A stretch of 64,000 nt of DNA, taken from positions 1 through 64,000 of the forward strand of contig DATCMA010000058.1 of NCBI GenBank assembly GCA_036563645.1, read 5' to 3'. The DNA comes from DATCMA01 sp036563645 (GTDB lineage: Bacteria; Actinomycetota; Actinomycetes; Mycobacteriales; Micromonosporaceae). The notes beneath the pieces were generated by a model. It had not been told where the DNA came from. It saw nothing but the letters and a program-made list of their open reading frames with translations, and searched no databases. The position numbers were made by a program, and so were the translations under genes. Of this stretch, positions 1 to 8,699 are shown piece after piece. Position 1 is the first letter of the stretch. The number at the start of each line of letters is the position of its first letter.

Positions 1-133
1 AGCCAGCCGAGGCAAAACCTGGCCAACCAAACACCCTGTTGAGTTCTCAAAAAACAAACACCACACCAACCCCACACCACAAACGGTGCAGAGAAAGGCG
101 GTGAACAGCAGGCACCAAACCCACCGCCGACAA
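1..133 (-). promoter_or_regulatory. rRNA operon leader (16S rRNA gene lies beyond the left edge)
   Basis: On the minus strand this stretch carries the sequence TTGAGAACTCAA (39-50) followed by CAGGGTGTTTGG. That is the typical actinobacterial 16S rRNA leader motif, which lies between the rRNA promoter and mature 16S and takes part in antitermination and processing. The base composition is A/C-rich on the plus strand, unlike the coding DNA around it. No mature 16S sequence is inside the window. The assignment rests on recall of the leader motif plus the promoter just upstream. Confidence 0.7.
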
Positions 134-163
134 ACCATACCCCGTCCGGCCGGCCAACGCCAA
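134..163 (-). promoter_or_regulatory. Probable rRNA operon promoter
   Basis: On the minus strand, TTGGCG (158-163) and TATGGT (134-139) are separated by 18 bp, a good vegetative sigma (HrdB/SigA-type) promoter. It points towards the left edge, just upstream of the rRNA leader motif. Its position and strength fit an rrn promoter; additional tandem promoters may exist upstream. Confidence 0.55.
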
Positions 164-262
164 TCCGGAGGGCGTGACACCGACCACTGTCGACACATGT
201 CCACATGCGACGGTTGAGGGCCGCCGTACCGGGGACGAGGAGACGCCGCCTGCGGGCAGCTC

Positions 263-276
263 CGGAGGCGCCTCCG
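263..276 (-). terminator. Possible hairpin downstream of the glycosylase gene
   Basis: A 14-bp perfect palindrome with core GGAGGCGCCTCC lies about 45 bp beyond the stop codon of the minus-strand glycosylase gene and before the rRNA promoter. It has no U tract, and such palindromes are common in GC-rich DNA, so the terminator role is only suggested by position. Confidence 0.25.
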
Positions 277-321
277 AGTGCCTCCTCGGGAGCCGATCCG
301 AGCAGTGCGGTGTGGTGCCGG

Positions 322-930
322 TTAGGGTGCGATCCGCGGGCGGGGGCGCGGCACGTGGCGCCGGTACGGGCTGACCGTCGGCTCGTCGACGATCCAGAAC
401 CGCCAGGGCCGGTCACGCGCGCCGGTGACTCCTACCCGTGGCCCCGACGTGATCCTCTCCGGAGGCACCGGCTCAACGCGGGGCGCGAGCCGGACCGGGC
501 CATCGCCGAGGAGGTAGAGACCGTCGGCGGATCCGTTGAGCCCCAACGCCGCGCACAGCCGCCCGGGGCCGCGTGCGAGGTCGACATCGCGACGGGCCGC
601 CGGACGGCGCGCCCGGGCCGTGGCGAGCCCGTCGATCACCTCACCCGCCCGCAGCAGGACGGCAGCCGCCTCCCCTTCGGGGCCGGTCACCACGTTCATG
701 CACCAGTGCATCCCGTAGGTGAAGTAGACGTACGCATACCCCGCAGGGCCGAACATGACCGCGTTCCGGGTCGTGCGTCCCCGGTAGGCGTGCGACGCGG
801 GATCCCCACCGCCCCCGTACGCCTCGACCTCGGTGATCCGAATAGTGACCCCGTTAGCGGAGATCCGACAGCCCAGCAGGCCGCGCGCCGCCGGTACGAC
901 CGGCCCCGCAAGCAACTCCCCCAGGTCCAT
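322..930 (-). CDS. mpg: 3-methyladenine (alkyladenine) DNA glycosylase, AAG family
   Basis: The 202-residue protein belongs to the AAG/MPG family, which removes alkylated and deaminated purines as the first step of base excision repair. The N-terminal region shows RITEVEAYGG (31-40), where the second Glu (E36) matches the catalytic glutamate of human AAG. It is followed by SHAYRGRTTRN and the VYFTYGMHWCMNVV block that forms the DNA-binding core. Length is normal. The gene is 66 bp downstream of argH on the same strand and may be read through from the arginine operon. The ATG start has no strong Shine-Dalgarno. The stop is TAA. Confidence 0.88.
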   Translation of the reverse strand: MDLGELLAGPVVPAARGLLGCRISANGVTIRITEVEAYGGGGDPASHAYRGRTTRNAVMFGPAGYAYVYFTYGMHWCMNVVTGPEGEAAAVLLRAGEVIDGLATARARRPAARRDVDLARGPGRLCAALGLNGSADGLYLLGDGPVRLAPRVEPVPPERITSGPRVGVTGARDRPWRFWIVDEPTVSPYRRHVPRPRPRIAP

Positions 931-996
931 CGCGCTCAGACGGTGACCGAGTCGGCCCGCCGCGGAAACCGTCCGATCACCGCGGCGGACCGGTGA

Positions 997-2460
997 CTAG
1001 CGGGGAACAACCTGCTGGTTCGCCCACTCCCGCCAACTCGCCAACGTGTCGGTGACCGCGGCGAGCTGATCCGCCACAGGCCCCGGCCCGGTCGAGCCCG
1101 GCGTGGTGCGGGCGGCCAGCGCGGTGCGCACCGACAAGACCTCGCGCACCCCCGCGTCGAGGTGCGCGCTGATGCGCCGCAGCTCCTCGTCGGACACCTC
1201 GTCCAGCGCGCAGCCGCGCGCTTCGCAGTACGCCACGAGCCGACCGGTGATCTCGTGCGCCTCCCGGAACGGCACGCCCTTGCGGACGAGCCAGTCGGCG
1301 ACCTCCGTGGCGAGGGTGAACCCGACCGGCGCGGCGGCGGCAAGCCGATCGGCGCGGATCGTCATCGTCGAGATCATTCCGGTGAGCGCGGGCAGCAGGA
1401 GGTGCAGGGTGTCCACCGCGTCGAAGACCGGCTCCTTGTCCTCCTGCATGTCCCGGTTGTAGGTCAGCGGCAGCCCTTTGAGCATGGTGAGCACCGCGAC
1501 CAGGTCACCTACGAGTCGCCCGGACTTGCCGCGCGTGAGCTCCGCGATGTCGGCGTTCTTCTTCTGCGGCATGATCGACGACCCGGTGGCGAACGCGTCG
1601 TCCAACTCCACCCAACCGAACTCCTGCGAGGTCCACAGCACGATCTCCTCGCCGAGACGGGAGAGATGGACGCCAATCATGGCGGTGACGAAGAGGAATT
1701 CCGCGACGAAGTCCCGATCCGCGACCGCGTCCATCGAGTTCGCCGCCGGGGCGGTGAAGCCGAGCTCCTGAGCGACCTGGACCGGATCGAGGGGGAGCGA
1801 GGAGCCGGCCAGCGCGCCAGAGCCCAGCGGGCAGATCGCCGCCCGGGAATCCCAATCCCGCAGGCGTTCCAAGTCCCGCAGGAGGGGATGGACGTGGGCC
1901 AGCAGCCAGTGGCCGAAGGTGACCGGCTGGGCGTGCTGCAGGTGCGTCATCCCCGGTGCGGGGGTGTCGATGTGCCGTTCGGCCTGCGCCACCACGGCTT
2001 CCGCGAGGTCGATGAGCTGCGCCGCCAGCCCGCGGGCGTGATCACGCAGGTAGAGCCGGAGATCCGTCGCGACCTGGTCGTTGCGGGAGCGACCGGCCCG
2101 CAACTTGCCGCCGAGCGCCCCCAGCCGCTCCAGCAGCCCACGCTCCAGCGCCGTGTGCACATCTTCGTCGTCCACCGTGGGCCGGAAGTCGCCGGAGGCG
2201 CAGGCCGCCTCCAGGTCATCCAGCGCGGCGAGCATCCGACCGAGCTCGTCAGGGCTGAGCAGACCCGCCCGGGCGAGGACCCGGGCATGCGCCCGCGAGC
2301 CGGCGATGTCGTAGGGGGCGAGGCGCCAGTCGAACTGGACGCTGACGGACAGCCGCGCGAGCGCGTCGGCGGGGCCGCCGGAGAAGCGTCCTCCCCACAA
2401 ACTGGTCCGCTGAGGCGTGGTGCCGCTGTCCCTCGGGCTGGTGTCGTCCACGTCGGCCAT
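997..2460 (-). CDS. argH: Argininosuccinate lyase
   Basis: The 487-residue enzyme splits argininosuccinate into arginine and fumarate, the last step of arginine synthesis. It belongs to the fumarase/aspartase superfamily. GSSIMPQKKN (293-302) is the superfamily signature loop with the catalytic serine. MTHLQHAQP (171-179) carries the active-site His, and RSRNDQV (124-130) is the usual substrate-binding segment. The first 20 residues are a variable tail. It is the last gene of argC-J-B-D-F-R-G-H. A 132-bp gap with a long inverted repeat separates it from argG, so its expression may be set separately. The ATG start has AGGA three bases upstream. Confidence 0.96.
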   Translation of the reverse strand: MADVDDTSPRDSGTTPQRTSLWGGRFSGGPADALARLSVSVQFDWRLAPYDIAGSRAHARVLARAGLLSPDELGRMLAALDDLEAACASGDFRPTVDDEDVHTALERGLLERLGALGGKLRAGRSRNDQVATDLRLYLRDHARGLAAQLIDLAEAVVAQAERHIDTPAPGMTHLQHAQPVTFGHWLLAHVHPLLRDLERLRDWDSRAAICPLGSGALAGSSLPLDPVQVAQELGFTAPAANSMDAVADRDFVAEFLFVTAMIGVHLSRLGEEIVLWTSQEFGWVELDDAFATGSSIMPQKKNADIAELTRGKSGRLVGDLVAVLTMLKGLPLTYNRDMQEDKEPVFDAVDTLHLLLPALTGMISTMTIRADRLAAAAPVGFTLATEVADWLVRKGVPFREAHEITGRLVAYCEARGCALDEVSDEELRRISAHLDAGVREVLSVRTALAARTTPGSTGPGPVADQLAAVTDTLASWREWANQQVVPR

Positions 2461-2491
2461 TGTTCCTAAGGAGATCCTTTTCCTGATCGGA

Positions 2492-2556
2492 AGGGTCCTT
2501 CCTCCACGGTCCCCGGCGGCCTCGGGCGAGGCGAGGACAGCGCCCGGAAGGACCCT
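2492..2556 (-). repeat. Long-range inverted repeat between argG and argH
   Basis: AGGGTCCTTCC and its perfect complement GGAAGGACCCT (11 bp each) flank a 43-nt spacer that itself contains a small CCTCG/CGAGG hairpin. In the argG-argH transcript this would fold into a bulky structure ending about 30 nt before the argH start. There is no U tract, so an RNA-stability or processing element is as likely as a terminator or attenuator. Confidence 0.45.
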
Positions 2557-2592
2557 CCCTGATGAGTGAGGTCAGCAGGTCAGCGCGGTGGA

Positions 2593-3795
2593 CTAGGAAC
2601 CAAGACGCGCGTCCCGGGCGGCCGCGATCCGGCTCGGCAGGCCCCACAGCTGCACGAAGCCCTTCGCCAGGGACTGGTCGAAGGTGTCGCCCGAGTCGTA
2701 CGTGGCGAGGTTGTAGTCGTAGAGGCTGGCCTCGGAGCGCCGACCGGTGACCACCGCGCGGCCACCGTGCAGGGTCATCCGAATCTCACCGGAGACGTAC
2801 CGCTGGGTCTCCTCGATGAACGCGTCGAGAGCCCGCTTCAGCGGCGAGAACCACAGGCCGTCGTAGACCAGCTCGCCCCACCGCTGATCGACCGTCTTCT
2901 TGAACCGCGCCACGTCCCGCTCGACGGTGAGGTTCTCCAGCTCCTGGTGCGCCGTGATCAGCGCGATCGCGCCAGGCGCCTCGTACACCTCGCGGCTCTT
3001 GATGCCGACCAGCCGGTCCTCGACCATGTCCAGGCGACCGATGCCCTGGGCGCCCGCCCGCCGGTTCATCTCGGTGATCGCCTCCAGCGGGGTGACCGCC
3101 TTGCCGTCAATGGCGACCGGCACCCCCCGCTCGAAGGTGATGACGACCTCGTCCGGCTCGCGCGGCTCGGCGGGGTTGGCGGTGTAGGCGTACAGCTCCT
3201 CGATCGGAGCGTTCCAGACGTCCTCCAGGAAGCCGGCCTCCACCGCGCGCCCCCAGAGGTTCTGGTCGATCGAGTACGGCGACTTCCGCGTGGCCTCGAT
3301 CGGCAGTCCGCGCTCCTCCGCCAGCGCGATCGCCTTGTCGCGGGTCCAGGCGAAGTCCCGGGCCGGCGCGACCACCTTCAGGTCGGGAGCGAGCGCCCCG
3401 ATGCCGACCTCGAAGCGGACCTGGTCGTTGCCCTTACCGGTGCAGCCGTGCGCGACGATCGTGCCGCCGTGCTTCTTCGCCGCGGCGACCAGGTGCTTGA
3501 CGATGAGCGGCCGGCTGAGCGCGGAGACCAGCGGGTAGCGGTCCATGTAGAGCGCGTTGGCGCGCAGCGCCGGCATGCAGAAGTCGGAGGCGAACTCCTC
3601 GCGGGCGTCGACGATTTCGGCTTCGACCGCGCCGCAGTCGAGCGCCCGCTGCCGGATCACGTTCATGTCCTCGCCGCCCTGGCCCACGTCCACGGCGACC
3701 GCGATCACCTCAGCGCCGAGCCGCTCGGAGAGGTACGGGATGGCGACCGAGGTATCCAGCCCTCCCGAATACGCCAGTACGACCCGCTCAGTCAC
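2593..3795 (-). CDS. argG: Argininosuccinate synthase
   Basis: The 400-residue ATP-dependent ligase joins citrulline and aspartate to give argininosuccinate. The N-type ATP pyrophosphatase loop AYSGGLDTSVAI is at residues 8-20. GCTGKGNDQVRFE and the PYSIDQNLWGR segment match the citrulline- and aspartate-binding regions of the family. Length is typical. The GTG start overlaps the argR stop codon as GTGA, so the two are probably translationally coupled. It lies downstream of its likely regulator ArgR and upstream of argH. Confidence 0.97.
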   Translation of the reverse strand: MTERVVLAYSGGLDTSVAIPYLSERLGAEVIAVAVDVGQGGEDMNVIRQRALDCGAVEAEIVDAREEFASDFCMPALRANALYMDRYPLVSALSRPLIVKHLVAAAKKHGGTIVAHGCTGKGNDQVRFEVGIGALAPDLKVVAPARDFAWTRDKAIALAEERGLPIEATRKSPYSIDQNLWGRAVEAGFLEDVWNAPIEELYAYTANPAEPREPDEVVITFERGVPVAIDGKAVTPLEAITEMNRRAGAQGIGRLDMVEDRLVGIKSREVYEAPGAIALITAHQELENLTVERDVARFKKTVDQRWGELVYDGLWFSPLKRALDAFIEETQRYVSGEIRMTLHGGRAVVTGRRSEASLYDYNLATYDSGDTFDQSLAKGFVQLWGLPSRIAAARDARLGS

Positions 3796-4343
3796 GATGT
3801 GCTCCCTTCCCGGATTTCGGTTCTCATACCAGACGACGCGGGGGCGGGGTGCCCGTGGTGGGCCGCCCAGCTGGCGAGCTTCTCGGCGAGCGCCGCGCCA
3901 CCGACCTCCTCACGCGTGACGACGAAGATCGTGTCGTCGCCCGCGATGGTGCCCACGATCTCCGACAGCCCAGAGCGGTCCAGAGCGCTGGCCAGGTACT
4001 GCGCGGCCCCAGGCGGGGTGCGCAGCACCGCCAGGTTGCCGCTGGCGTCCACGCTCGTCAGCAGCTCGTGCAAGAGGCGGACGAGCCGGGCCGGCGCCTG
4101 CTCGGCCGGGCGCAGCGGCGGGCTGCCGTCCTCGGGAATCATGTACACCGCCGGCCCGTCCCCGCCGCGTACCTTGACCGCACCGAGCTCTTCCAAGTCC
4201 CGGGAGAGCGTCGCCTGCGTGACGTGCACGCCTTCGCTGGCCAGTAGCTCGGCCAACTCGGTCTGGGAGCGGATCGCCCGTTCCCGAATCAACTCGACGA
4301 TGCGCGCGTGTCGAGCCGCGCGGGTCATCGGCGTGTTGGTCAC
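3792..4343 (-). CDS. argR: Arginine repressor ArgR
   Basis: The 183-residue protein is the arginine-responsive regulator of the operon. The N-terminal winged helix (about 8-60) contains TQATLSRDLEELGAVKV, with the Ser-Arg recognition pair at 48-49. The C-terminal hexamerisation and arginine-binding domain has the AGDDT motif at 134-138. I place the start at the GTG overlapping the argF stop (GTGA), which gives MTNTPMTRAARH. An open frame extends further upstream but into argF. A tail rich in Gly, Ser and Ala (168-183) makes it slightly longer than usual. It probably binds the ARG boxes upstream of argC when arginine is abundant. Confidence 0.95.
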   Translation of the reverse strand: MTNTPMTRAARHARIVELIRERAIRSQTELAELLASEGVHVTQATLSRDLEELGAVKVRGGDGPAVYMIPEDGSPPLRPAEQAPARLVRLLHELLTSVDASGNLAVLRTPPGAAQYLASALDRSGLSEIVGTIAGDDTIFVVTREEVGGAALAEKLASWAAHHGHPAPASSGMRTEIREGSTS

Positions 4344-5305
4344 TGTGACCGCCCGTCGGTCCCCGTCGGCTTGTCGCGCTCTCCCCCGGTGACAAGCCAG
4401 CTCAGCAACGCCTTCTGCACGTGCAGGCGGTTCTCCGCCTGGTCGTAGATCGCGCTCTGCGGGCCGTCCATCACCTCGTCGGTGATCTCCTCCCCTCGAT
4501 GGGCGGGCAGGCAGTGCAGCACGATCGCGTCGGGCGCGGCCGCGGCCAACAACTTCGCGTTGACCTGGTACGGCAGGAACGGGGTGTACCGATCGCGGCC
4601 GTCCCCCTCCTGCCCCATCGAGGTCCACGTATCGGTGGCGACCACGTGTGCGCCGTCCACCGCCTCCATCGGGTCGCGCAGCACGTGCACCGATCCACCT
4701 GTCGTCGCGGCGATCTCGGTGGCACGGGCGACCACCTCCGGTGATGGATCGTGGCCCTCCGGGCCGGCGACCCGGACGTGCATGCCGGCCGTGGCTCCGG
4801 CGAGCAGGTACGAGTGGGCCATGTTGTTGGCCGCGTCACCGACGTACGTCAACACCTGGCCGGCGAGGGTGCCCCGCCGCTCCCGAATCGTCAACAGGTC
4901 GGCGAGGAGCTGGCAGGGGTGGAAGCCGTCGGTCAGGGCGTTGACCACGGGCACGGTCGCGCTGCGGGCGACCTCGGCGAGGCGCTCATCCCCGTGGGTC
5001 CGCATGACGATCGCGGCCACGTAGCGGGACAGGACGCGCGCGGCGTCCGCGAGGGTCTCGCCGCGGCCGAAGTGCGTGGTCTGGCTGTCGATGACGATGG
5101 GGTTCCCGCCGAGTTCGGCGATCCCGACGTCGAAGGAGACCCGGGTACGGAGACTCGGCTTGTCGAAGATCACCGCGACCGAACGCGGCCCGGCGAGGGG
5201 CCGATATCCAAAGCGGTTGGCCTTCATCTCGGCAGCGAGGTCCAGCACCCGCGCCTGTTCCTGCGGGCTCAAGTCGTCGTCGCGGAGAAAGTGGCGAATC
5301 ATCAC
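4340..5305 (-). CDS. argF: Ornithine carbamoyltransferase
   Basis: The 321-residue protein converts ornithine and carbamoyl phosphate to citrulline. The carbamoyl-phosphate loop reads KPSLRTRVSF (49-58), where most family members have STRTR, so Leu replaces the usual Thr. THGDERL, HPCQLLADL and HCLPAHRGEEI are the other expected substrate-binding blocks. The context inside the arg operon supports OTCase rather than ATCase; a separate pyrB is present at 42097-43038. The ATG overlaps the argD stop as ATGA, and its own stop overlaps the argR GTG. Confidence 0.94.
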   Translation of the reverse strand: MMIRHFLRDDDLSPQEQARVLDLAAEMKANRFGYRPLAGPRSVAVIFDKPSLRTRVSFDVGIAELGGNPIVIDSQTTHFGRGETLADAARVLSRYVAAIVMRTHGDERLAEVARSATVPVVNALTDGFHPCQLLADLLTIRERRGTLAGQVLTYVGDAANNMAHSYLLAGATAGMHVRVAGPEGHDPSPEVVARATEIAATTGGSVHVLRDPMEAVDGAHVVATDTWTSMGQEGDGRDRYTPFLPYQVNAKLLAAAAPDAIVLHCLPAHRGEEITDEVMDGPQSAIYDQAENRLHVQKALLSWLVTGGERDKPTGTDGRSQ

Positions 5306-6534
5306 GGGCGATCCGTCTCGTTGTGGGCAGAAGGAGCAGCGGCGCCGGTCCGGGCGGCCGCGGTATCCAACGCGCCGGGCAGCGCGGCGAGGAACTTGTC
5401 GATCTGCTCAGCGGTAATGATCAGCGGCGGGGCGAGCCGGATCACGTCAGGCTGAGCCGGGTTGACGAGGAAACCCGCCTCGCGCAAGGCGTCCGCGACC
5501 GCGGCGGCCGCCGGCGCGGTCAACACGACACCGAGCAGCAGCCCGGCACCGCGTACCGTCGCGACGAGCGGGTGGCCGATCGCCTCGATGCCCCGGCGGA
5601 GCTGCTCACCCACCCGCTTGACGTGGTCGAGCAGCCCTTCGGAGGCGATCGTCCGCAGGACCGCCAGGGCCGCGGCGCAGCACACCGGGTTGCCGCCGAA
5701 GGTGCTGCCGTGACTGCCCGGCGCCAACAGGGACGCCGCGTCGCCCGCAGCCGTGTCGGAGAAGGCGATGCAGGCCCCGATCGGCAGGCCGCCACCGAGC
5801 CCTTTGGCGAGGGTGACGATATCCGGGGCGATCCCCTCGGCCTGGTAGGCGAACCAGTACCCCGTGCGGCCAATACCGGTCTGTACCTCGTCGATGGCGA
5901 GCAAGGCGCCGTGTCGGCGAGTGATCTCCCGGGCCGCGGCGAGGTACCCCCGCGGCGGGACGACCACGCCCGCCTCTCCCTGAATCGGCTCGAGGATCAC
6001 CATCGCGGTGCGGTCGGTGACCGCGGCGGCCAGCGCGTCGACGTCCCCGTACGGGACGTGGGTGACCTCCCCGGGCAACGGCTGGAACGGCGCGGTCTTC
6101 GCCGGCTGTCCGGTCAGGGCCAGCGCCCCCATCGTCCGGCCGTGGAAGCCACCGTGCGCCGCCACCACGTGCGTGCGGCCGGTGCGGCGGGAGATCTTGA
6201 ACGCCGCCTCCACCGCTTCGGTGCCGGAGTTGCTGAAGAAGACCGCACCGGGACGGCCGGTGAGGGTGAGCAGCAGTTCAGCCAGGGCCACGGTCGGCTC
6301 GGTGACGAAGAAGTTGGAGACGTGCCCCAGCGTGGAGATCTGCCGCGTCACCGCCTCGACCACCGCCGGGTGGGCGTGACCGAGGGCGTTGACCGCGATC
6401 CCCGCGAACATGTCGATGTAGGAGCGCCCCGCCTCGTCGGTCACGACCGCGCCTTCGCCGCGCACCAGCGCCAACGCTGGCGTGCCGTAGTTCTTCATCA
6501 GCGCTCGTGACCAGCGCTCCACCAGCGATGTCAT
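5302..6534 (-). CDS. argD: Acetylornithine aminotransferase
   Basis: The 410-residue class III PLP aminotransferase transfers an amino group from glutamate to N-acetylglutamate semialdehyde. SNSGTEAVEAA (101-111) binds the PLP phosphate. AIDEVQTGIGRTG (213-225) holds the PLP-pyridine aspartate, and TLAKGLGGG places the Schiff-base Lys at K244. Length is normal. Both ends overlap neighbouring arg genes by four bases, so it is an internal operon gene with probable translational coupling. Confidence 0.95.
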   Translation of the reverse strand: MTSLVERWSRALMKNYGTPALALVRGEGAVVTDEAGRSYIDMFAGIAVNALGHAHPAVVEAVTRQISTLGHVSNFFVTEPTVALAELLLTLTGRPGAVFFSNSGTEAVEAAFKISRRTGRTHVVAAHGGFHGRTMGALALTGQPAKTAPFQPLPGEVTHVPYGDVDALAAAVTDRTAMVILEPIQGEAGVVVPPRGYLAAAREITRRHGALLAIDEVQTGIGRTGYWFAYQAEGIAPDIVTLAKGLGGGLPIGACIAFSDTAAGDAASLLAPGSHGSTFGGNPVCCAAALAVLRTIASEGLLDHVKRVGEQLRRGIEAIGHPLVATVRGAGLLLGVVLTAPAAAAVADALREAGFLVNPAQPDVIRLAPPLIITAEQIDKFLAALPGALDTAAARTGAAAPSAHNETDRP

Positions 6535-7484
6535 GACACGCTCACCCCATTGCCTGCCTCGGTCGCGCGCGTGGCGGGATCTTCCCGCGCGCTGACCACC
6601 ATCGTGCCGAACCCCTCAGAGGTGAAGATCTCCAGCAGCGTCGAGTGCGCGACCCGGCCATCGACCACGTGCGCGGCCGGCACCCCACCGGAGACCGCGC
6701 GCAGGCACGCCTCCATCTTCGGCACCATGCCGGCGTCCAATTTGGGCAACAGCGCGGTCAGCTCGTCCGTGGTGATCTGGGAGATAAGGGTGGAGGTATC
6801 CGGCCAGTCGGCGTACAAGCCGGGCACGTCGGTGAGGATCACCAGCTTCCGCGCCCGCAGCGCCACCGCCAACGCCGCCGCAGCGGTGTCGGCGTTGAGG
6901 TTGTGCAGCACGCCGTCCGCGTCCGGCGCCACCGTGGAGATCACGGGGATGCGCCCCGCGTCGATGAGATCGGTCACCGCGGAGACGTTCACCGCGTCCA
7001 CGTCACCGACCTGGCCCACGTCGACCGGCTCACCGTTGACGTACGCCGGTCGGCGCACCGCGGTGAACAGCTTGGCGTCCTCCCCGGAGAGTCCCACGGC
7101 GAACGGACCGTGCTCGTTGATCAGCCCGACGAGCTCCCGCCCGACCTTGCCGACGAGCACCATGCGCACCACGTCCATCGCCTCCGGCGTGGTGACCCGC
7201 AGTCCGCCCCGGAATTCGGTGGCGATGCCGAGCCGGTCGAGCATCGCGGTGATCTGCGGACCGCCGCCGTGCACGACGACCGGCTTGAGGCCGACGTAGC
7301 GCAGGAACACCATGTCCGCGGCGAACGCGCGCTGAAGCTCGGGGTCGACCATCGCGTGCCCGCCGTACTTGATGACGACGGTGGCGTCGCGGAAGCGGGC
7401 GAGCCAGGGCAACGCCTCGATCAGCGTGGCGGCCTTGCTCTGCGCCACGGAGAGGTCACGGCTGAGTGGCTGTGGTGCGGTCAT
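6531..7484 (-). CDS. argB: Acetylglutamate kinase
   Basis: The 317-residue amino-acid kinase phosphorylates N-acetylglutamate, usually the arginine-feedback step of the cyclic pathway. VVIKYGGHAM near residues 36-45 is the ATP-phosphate binding start of the kinase fold. VHGGGPQI and GLSGEDAKLFTA are the substrate-binding blocks, and VILTDVPGLY is the nucleotide-binding segment. The N-terminal helix before the kinase fold (about 10-30) is the type found in arginine-inhibited hexameric NAGKs, so feedback control is likely. It overlaps argD and argJ by four bases each. Confidence 0.95.
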   Translation of the reverse strand: MTAPQPLSRDLSVAQSKAATLIEALPWLARFRDATVVIKYGGHAMVDPELQRAFAADMVFLRYVGLKPVVVHGGGPQITAMLDRLGIATEFRGGLRVTTPEAMDVVRMVLVGKVGRELVGLINEHGPFAVGLSGEDAKLFTAVRRPAYVNGEPVDVGQVGDVDAVNVSAVTDLIDAGRIPVISTVAPDADGVLHNLNADTAAAALAVALRARKLVILTDVPGLYADWPDTSTLISQITTDELTALLPKLDAGMVPKMEACLRAVSGGVPAAHVVDGRVAHSTLLEIFTSEGFGTMVVSAREDPATRATEAGNGVSVS

Positions 7485-8650
7485 GTCGAATAGGCCGAGT
7501 TCTCGTGGACGTATCCGTGGGACAAGTCATTGGTCCACACCGTGGCGGTCGCCGGACCCGCGTGCAGGTCGATGCGGATGGTCACGTGCCGCCCGGTGAG
7601 GTCGACCGCGGAGCGCGGCTCGGCCGCCGCCCCGGCGCGGCACACCCACACGCCGTTGATCGCGACGTCGAGCGCGTCGGGTTCGAACGCGGCGGTGGTC
7701 GTGCCGATGGCGGCGAGGATTCGTCCCCAGTTGGGGTCGTTGCCGAACAACGCGGTCTTGACGAGGTTGTTGCGGGCGACGGCCCGGCCGACCTGCACCG
7801 CGTCGTCCTCGCTCGCCGCGCCGACCACCTCGATCGCGATCTCCTTGGTCGCGCCTTCGGCGTCGGCGACGAGCTGCTGGGCGAGGTCGTGGCAGGCCGC
7901 GGTGACCGCTTCAGTGAGGTCGGCGGCGCGCGGAGCGACCCCGGAGGCGCCGCTGGCGAGCAGCAGCACGGTGTCGTTGGTCGACATACACCCGTCGGAG
8001 TCGACCCGGTCGAAGGTGACACGGCAGGCGTCCCGCAGCGCGGCGTCGAGCGTCGCCGCGTCGGCTACCGCGTCGGTGGTGAGGACGCAGAGCATGGTGG
8101 CGAGGCCCGGGGCGAGCATCCCCGCACCCTTGGCCATGCCACCGACACTCCAGCCCTGCCCCGCGACGGTGGTCGTCTTCGGGCGCGTGTCCGTAGTCAT
8201 GATCGCCTCAGCGGCGGCCGGGCCGCCGTCGGCACTCAAGTCCTTCACCGCCGCGGCCACGCCCGCCAGGAGCCGATCCATCGGCAGGCGTTCCCCGATG
8301 AGCCCGGTCGAGCAGACGGCGATCTCACCGGCGCCGACCGGCTCCGCGCTCACCGCGGTGAGCAGCTCCGCGAGGCGCTCGGCGGTGGTGTGGGTGTCCT
8401 GGAACCCGGCCGGTCCGGTGCAGGCGTTGGCGTTCCCTGAGTTGATCACAACCGCGCGCACGAGGCCGGCGCGGAGCACCTGCTGACTCCACAGCACCGG
8501 GGCGGCTTTGACGCGGTTGGACGTGAAGACCCCCGCCGCGGCGAGCTGCGGGCCGTCGTTGACGACCAGGGCGACATCCCGCGCCCCGCTCGGCTTGAGC
8601 CCCGCGGCGACACCGGCGGCGCGGAAACCCTTCGGACTGGTGACGCTCAT
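7481..8650 (-). CDS. argJ: Bifunctional glutamate N-acetyltransferase / acetylornithine acetyltransferase
   Basis: The 389-residue ArgJ recycles the acetyl group from acetylornithine to glutamate, making the pathway cyclic. The self-cleavage region KGAGMLAPGLATML is present; family knowledge puts the cut between Ala and Thr of LATML, freeing the nucleophilic Thr of the beta chain. An in-frame codon lies 15 bases upstream, but I chose the ATG at 8650 because GGGGAG sits seven bases before it and the protein then begins MSVTSPKGFRAAGV, like relatives. The gene overlaps argB by four bases. Confidence 0.94.
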   Translation of the reverse strand: MSVTSPKGFRAAGVAAGLKPSGARDVALVVNDGPQLAAAGVFTSNRVKAAPVLWSQQVLRAGLVRAVVINSGNANACTGPAGFQDTHTTAERLAELLTAVSAEPVGAGEIAVCSTGLIGERLPMDRLLAGVAAAVKDLSADGGPAAAEAIMTTDTRPKTTTVAGQGWSVGGMAKGAGMLAPGLATMLCVLTTDAVADAATLDAALRDACRVTFDRVDSDGCMSTNDTVLLLASGASGVAPRAADLTEAVTAACHDLAQQLVADAEGATKEIAIEVVGAASEDDAVQVGRAVARNNLVKTALFGNDPNWGRILAAIGTTTAAFEPDALDVAINGVWVCRAGAAAEPRSAVDLTGRHVTIRIDLHAGPATATVWTNDLSHGYVHENSAYST

Positions 8651-8699
8651 CGCGTCGCTCCCCACTTCACGACGCTGGTGACCTCATCCTGCGCGCTTG

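Noticed and set aside
2566..4392. Long plus-strand open frame of about 600 codons opposite argG-argR
   Set aside because: It is a shadow of real genes in high-GC DNA. Its translation is rich in Arg, Asp, Val and Gly with no domain, and the opposite strand encodes recognised enzymes.
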